From JAZRUF01 sp045636205 (GTDB lineage Bacteria; Bacillota; Clostridia; Oscillospirales; JAAYXM01), in the NCBI GenBank assembly GCA_045636205.1, contig JAZTXE010000088.1, forward strand, positions 1 to 7,977: a stretch of DNA of 7,977 nucleotides, written 5' to 3'. The position numbers and the translations under genes are program-made. Positions within the stretch are counted from its first letter, which is position 1. Every line of letters begins with the position of its first letter. Under the pieces are notes generated by a model. The model had not been told where the DNA came from. It saw nothing but the letters and a program-made list of their open reading frames with translations, and made no database searches. Shown piece by piece: positions 6,166-7,977 of the stretch.

Positions 6166-7517
6166 AGCACATCACCGCCTTTAATCTGCCTTTCAAGAAC
6201 GCGCGCAAGGCTTATAAGTTCAGAATCCATGCCGTGCCGCGCCATAATCTGCACTCCTATCGGAAGACCTTCACTATTGCACCCTACCGGTATCGAAATC
6301 GCCGGGTATCCGACGAGATTTGCAATTACCGTATAATAATCACTTTCATATATGGACACAGCCTTTTGCGTAAGCTCGCCCAATTTGGGTGCAACCGTCT
6401 TACACACCGGCGAAATAAAGAAGTCACATTCATCTCTAAACAACGCATCGCATTCACGTCTCAATTTTTCGCGTGCAAGCTCTGCCTTTTGATAATACTG
6501 CGAATAATATCCCTCCGAGAGAACAAATGTCCCAAGTAAAATACGGCGCTTCACCTCATCTCCGAAACCACGGCTGCGCGCTGATTTTATCATTTCATCA
6601 ACGCTCTCGCAACCTTCTGCCTTAAGACCATATTTAATTCCGTCAAACCTCGCTAAGTTGGACGAAGCCTCTGCGGACGAGAGAATATAATACATAGGCA
6701 GTAAATACTCCGTCATCGGAACATTTACATTGACAGGCTTTGCACCGCATTTTTCAAGCGCACTTATTGCACGCTTAACACCCGCTTTAACCGCGCTGTC
6801 TGCCGCTTGGTTATAAGCATCGCTTACTCCTATTTTAATCCCGCTTACTGAAAATTCTTTATCCTCGAAAATATGTATTTCCCGCGAGGTCTGATCTCCA
6901 TCATCCCTACCATATATAACTCGTGCAATCTGCGCGGTTGTTTCTACATCCTTTGCCAAAATTCCTATCTGGTCCATTGACGATGCAAATGCAATAAGAC
7001 CGAATCTGGAAACCGCACCGTAGCTCGGTTTAAGCCCTACCACGCCACAATAGGCTGCAGGCTGTCGTACCGAACCTCCCGTATCACTGCCGAGCGCCGC
7101 CGGAACAATCCCTGCCGCCACAGCTGCCGCAGAACCGCTGGATGAACCACCCGCCGCATATCCGTCCTTACACGGATTTACAACATGTCCGAAGGCCGAA
7201 TTCTCACCGGTAGAGCCCATACCGAATTCATCCATATTGGTTTTGCCTATAATAACTGCTCCGGCTTTTCGTAAACGCTCGACTGCATGCGCATCATAAC
7301 CCGGTTTAAACCCGCTTAGCATGCGCGATGCACACGTGGTTTTCATATCTTCTGTACAGATATTATCCTTTACAGCTATTGGCATACCTTGAAGCGGCAA
7401 ACCATAATCCACCTTAATTTCTTTTGCCTGTTGATTTACGCTGAGAAACGCATTGAGCCTTTTATTCTCACTCTCTATTTTATCAAGAGTTTCGCATATC
7501 GAGTATTCTTTTTTCAC
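6162..7517 (-). CDS. gatA: GatA, amidotransferase subunit A (glutamine amidase)
   Basis: This amidase-signature subunit hydrolyses glutamine and channels ammonia to GatB. The Ser-cisSer-Lys triad is visible: Lys50 (IAVKDNI), Ser125 (GGSSSGSAAAVA) and Ser149 (SDTGGSVRQPA). The spacing of 75 and 24 residues equals that of Staphylococcus aureus GatA (K79, S154, S178 from the literature). Other family blocks are GKTNMDEFGMGSTGENSAFG (91-110), VSRFGLIAFASSMDQIG and RFDGIKYG. With 451 residues it is shorter than the common 485, mostly at the N-terminus. It cannot extend upstream because the gatC stop TAG lies in the same frame, separated from the GTG start by a single codon. The GTG at 7517 has GAGGGG 8 nt upstream. 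Confidence 0.98.
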   Translation of the reverse strand: MKKEYSICETLDKIESENKRLNAFLSVNQQAKEIKVDYGLPLQGMPIAVKDNICTEDMKTTCASRMLSGFKPGYDAHAVERLRKAGAVIIGKTNMDEFGMGSTGENSAFGHVVNPCKDGYAAGGSSSGSAAAVAAGIVPAALGSDTGGSVRQPAAYCGVVGLKPSYGAVSRFGLIAFASSMDQIGILAKDVETTAQIARVIYGRDDGDQTSREIHIFEDKEFSVSGIKIGVSDAYNQAADSAVKAGVKRAISALEKCGAKPVNVNVPMTEYLLPMYYILSSAEASSNLARFDGIKYGLKAEGCESVDEMIKSARSRGFGDEVKRRILLGTFVLSEGYYSQYYQKAELAREKLRRECDALFRDECDFFISPVCKTVAPKLGELTQKAVSIYESDYYTVIANLVGYPAISIPVGCNSEGLPIGVQIMARHGMDSELISLARVLERQIKGGDVL

Positions 7518-7520
7518 AAG

Positions 7521-7772
7521 CTACACCCCTCTTATACGAGGCACATATAGCCCATTTGTAAAAGCTACCGCCTTACTCGTCTCTTGGTTTTTGACATCGT
7601 CTTCTCTCAGCTGGCCAAGTTGCAATCTAAAACCGTCATCCGCGCCTTCTACCTGAAGATTTGACAGACTGTCCGCCATAGAAATCATATCACATATATC
7701 CGCTTCAAGCTTCAGTGCATCGTCTATCTCAAGATATGCAAGCGCTGACACGCGCTTTAATATTCCCTTCAT
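7521..7772 (-). CDS. gatC: GatC, amidotransferase subunit C
   Basis: This is the small stabilising subunit that wraps the GatA-GatB interface in the GatCAB complex. The 83 residues are slightly fewer than the usual 95 or so. The N-terminal helix VSALAYLEIDDAL (8-20) matches the family pattern V-x-x-L-A-x-L-x-x. LREDDV (55-60) corresponds to the conserved L-R-x-D-x-V, and the tail GLYVPRIRGV matches the usual F-x-V-P-x-V ending. The ATG at 7772 lies 5 bp after ligA. Its likely Shine-Dalgarno GAGGAG lies 11 nt upstream, inside the last ligA codons. The stop is followed by a single codon and then the gatA start in the same frame. Confidence 0.95.
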   Translation of the reverse strand: MKGILKRVSALAYLEIDDALKLEADICDMISMADSLSNLQVEGADDGFRLQLGQLREDDVKNQETSKAVAFTNGLYVPRIRGV

Positions 7773-7777
7773 GGAAA

Positions 7778-7977
7778 CTACATCTCCTCAGTCATCTCAA
7801 TAAACTCCTGCTCGCTCAAAACGGTTATTCCAAGCTCTTGAGCCTTGCGTAATTTAGACCCCGCAGCTTCACCCGCAACCACATATGTGGTTTTCTTTGA
7901 AACGGATGACGCGGTTTTTCCGCCGAGCCTTTCTATACGCTCGCTCGCCTGGTCGCGCGTAAAATTCTCAAGTGTTC
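7778..7977 (-). CDS. ligA: LigA, NAD-dependent DNA ligase, C-terminal BRCT end (5' part outside window)
   Basis: Only the last 65 residues are visible. They read as the BRCT domain that closes bacterial NAD-dependent DNA ligase, which seals nicks in replication and repair. Clear marks are the helix RDQASERIERLGGK, the strand TTYVVAGEAAGSKLRKAQELGI, and the end VLSEQEFIEM. The GGK turn, VVAGE and GSK-x-x-K-A-x-x-L-G-I are the standard LigA pattern. The catalytic nucleotidyltransferase domain lies beyond the window edge. In Firmicutes, ligA is often found just upstream of gatCAB, which supports the call. I see no terminator between ligA and gatC, so the two are probably in one transcript. Confidence 0.93.
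   Translation of the reverse strand, partial: TLENFTRDQASERIERLGGKTASSVSKKTTYVVAGEAAGSKLRKAQELGITVLSEQEFIEMTEEM

Noticed and set aside
1..7977. A mobile element, phage remnant, CRISPR array, defence system or new multigene system
   Set aside because: Every stretch over 170 bp is covered by a recognisable core or sporulation gene in conserved order. I saw no transposase or integrase, no long direct repeats and no regular repeat-spacer pattern.

Overview
The window comes from a low-to-mid GC, endospore-forming member of the Clostridia. The evidence is a spoIIIA sporulation operon in the standard AA-AB-AC-AD-AE-AF-AG order, together with the amidotransferase genes gatC-gatA-gatB that such bacteria use to make Gln-tRNA(Gln) and/or Asn-tRNA(Asn). 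I cannot name a genus from sequence alone. All recognisable genes lie on the minus strand, so transcription runs from high to low coordinates. Long open frames on the plus strand are antisense shadows.

Upstream block, from 7977 down to 4222: the 3' end of ligA (NAD-dependent DNA ligase, BRCT domain), then gatC, gatA, gatB, and a two-TM YcxB-like membrane protein gene. Gaps are 5 bp, 3 bp, a 4-bp overlap and 0 bp. This looks like one transcription unit. It ends in a strong intrinsic terminator at 4181-4218, three bases after the last stop codon. The ligA-gatCAB neighbourhood is familiar in Firmicutes.

Junction, 4055 to 4221: a 167-bp gap that contains no gene. It holds the terminator, a weak candidate promoter of sigma-E type and a good ribosome binding site for spoIIIAA.

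Downstream block, from 4054 to 1: spoIIIAA (a secretion-type ATPase), spoIIIAB (GspF-like), spoIIIAC and spoIIIAD (small membrane proteins), spoIIIAE (polytopic, with a signal peptide), spoIIIAF and the start of spoIIIAG, which is cut by the window edge. The last gene normally expected, spoIIIAH, would lie just outside. In known spore formers these mother-cell proteins, with forespore SpoIIQ, build the channel that joins mother cell and engulfed forespore and supports late forespore gene expression.

I found no mobile element, CRISPR array, RNA gene or unknown multigene system. The least familiar gene is the YcxB-like one. The rest of the interest is in start-site choices, compact gene junctions and the short intergenic region.
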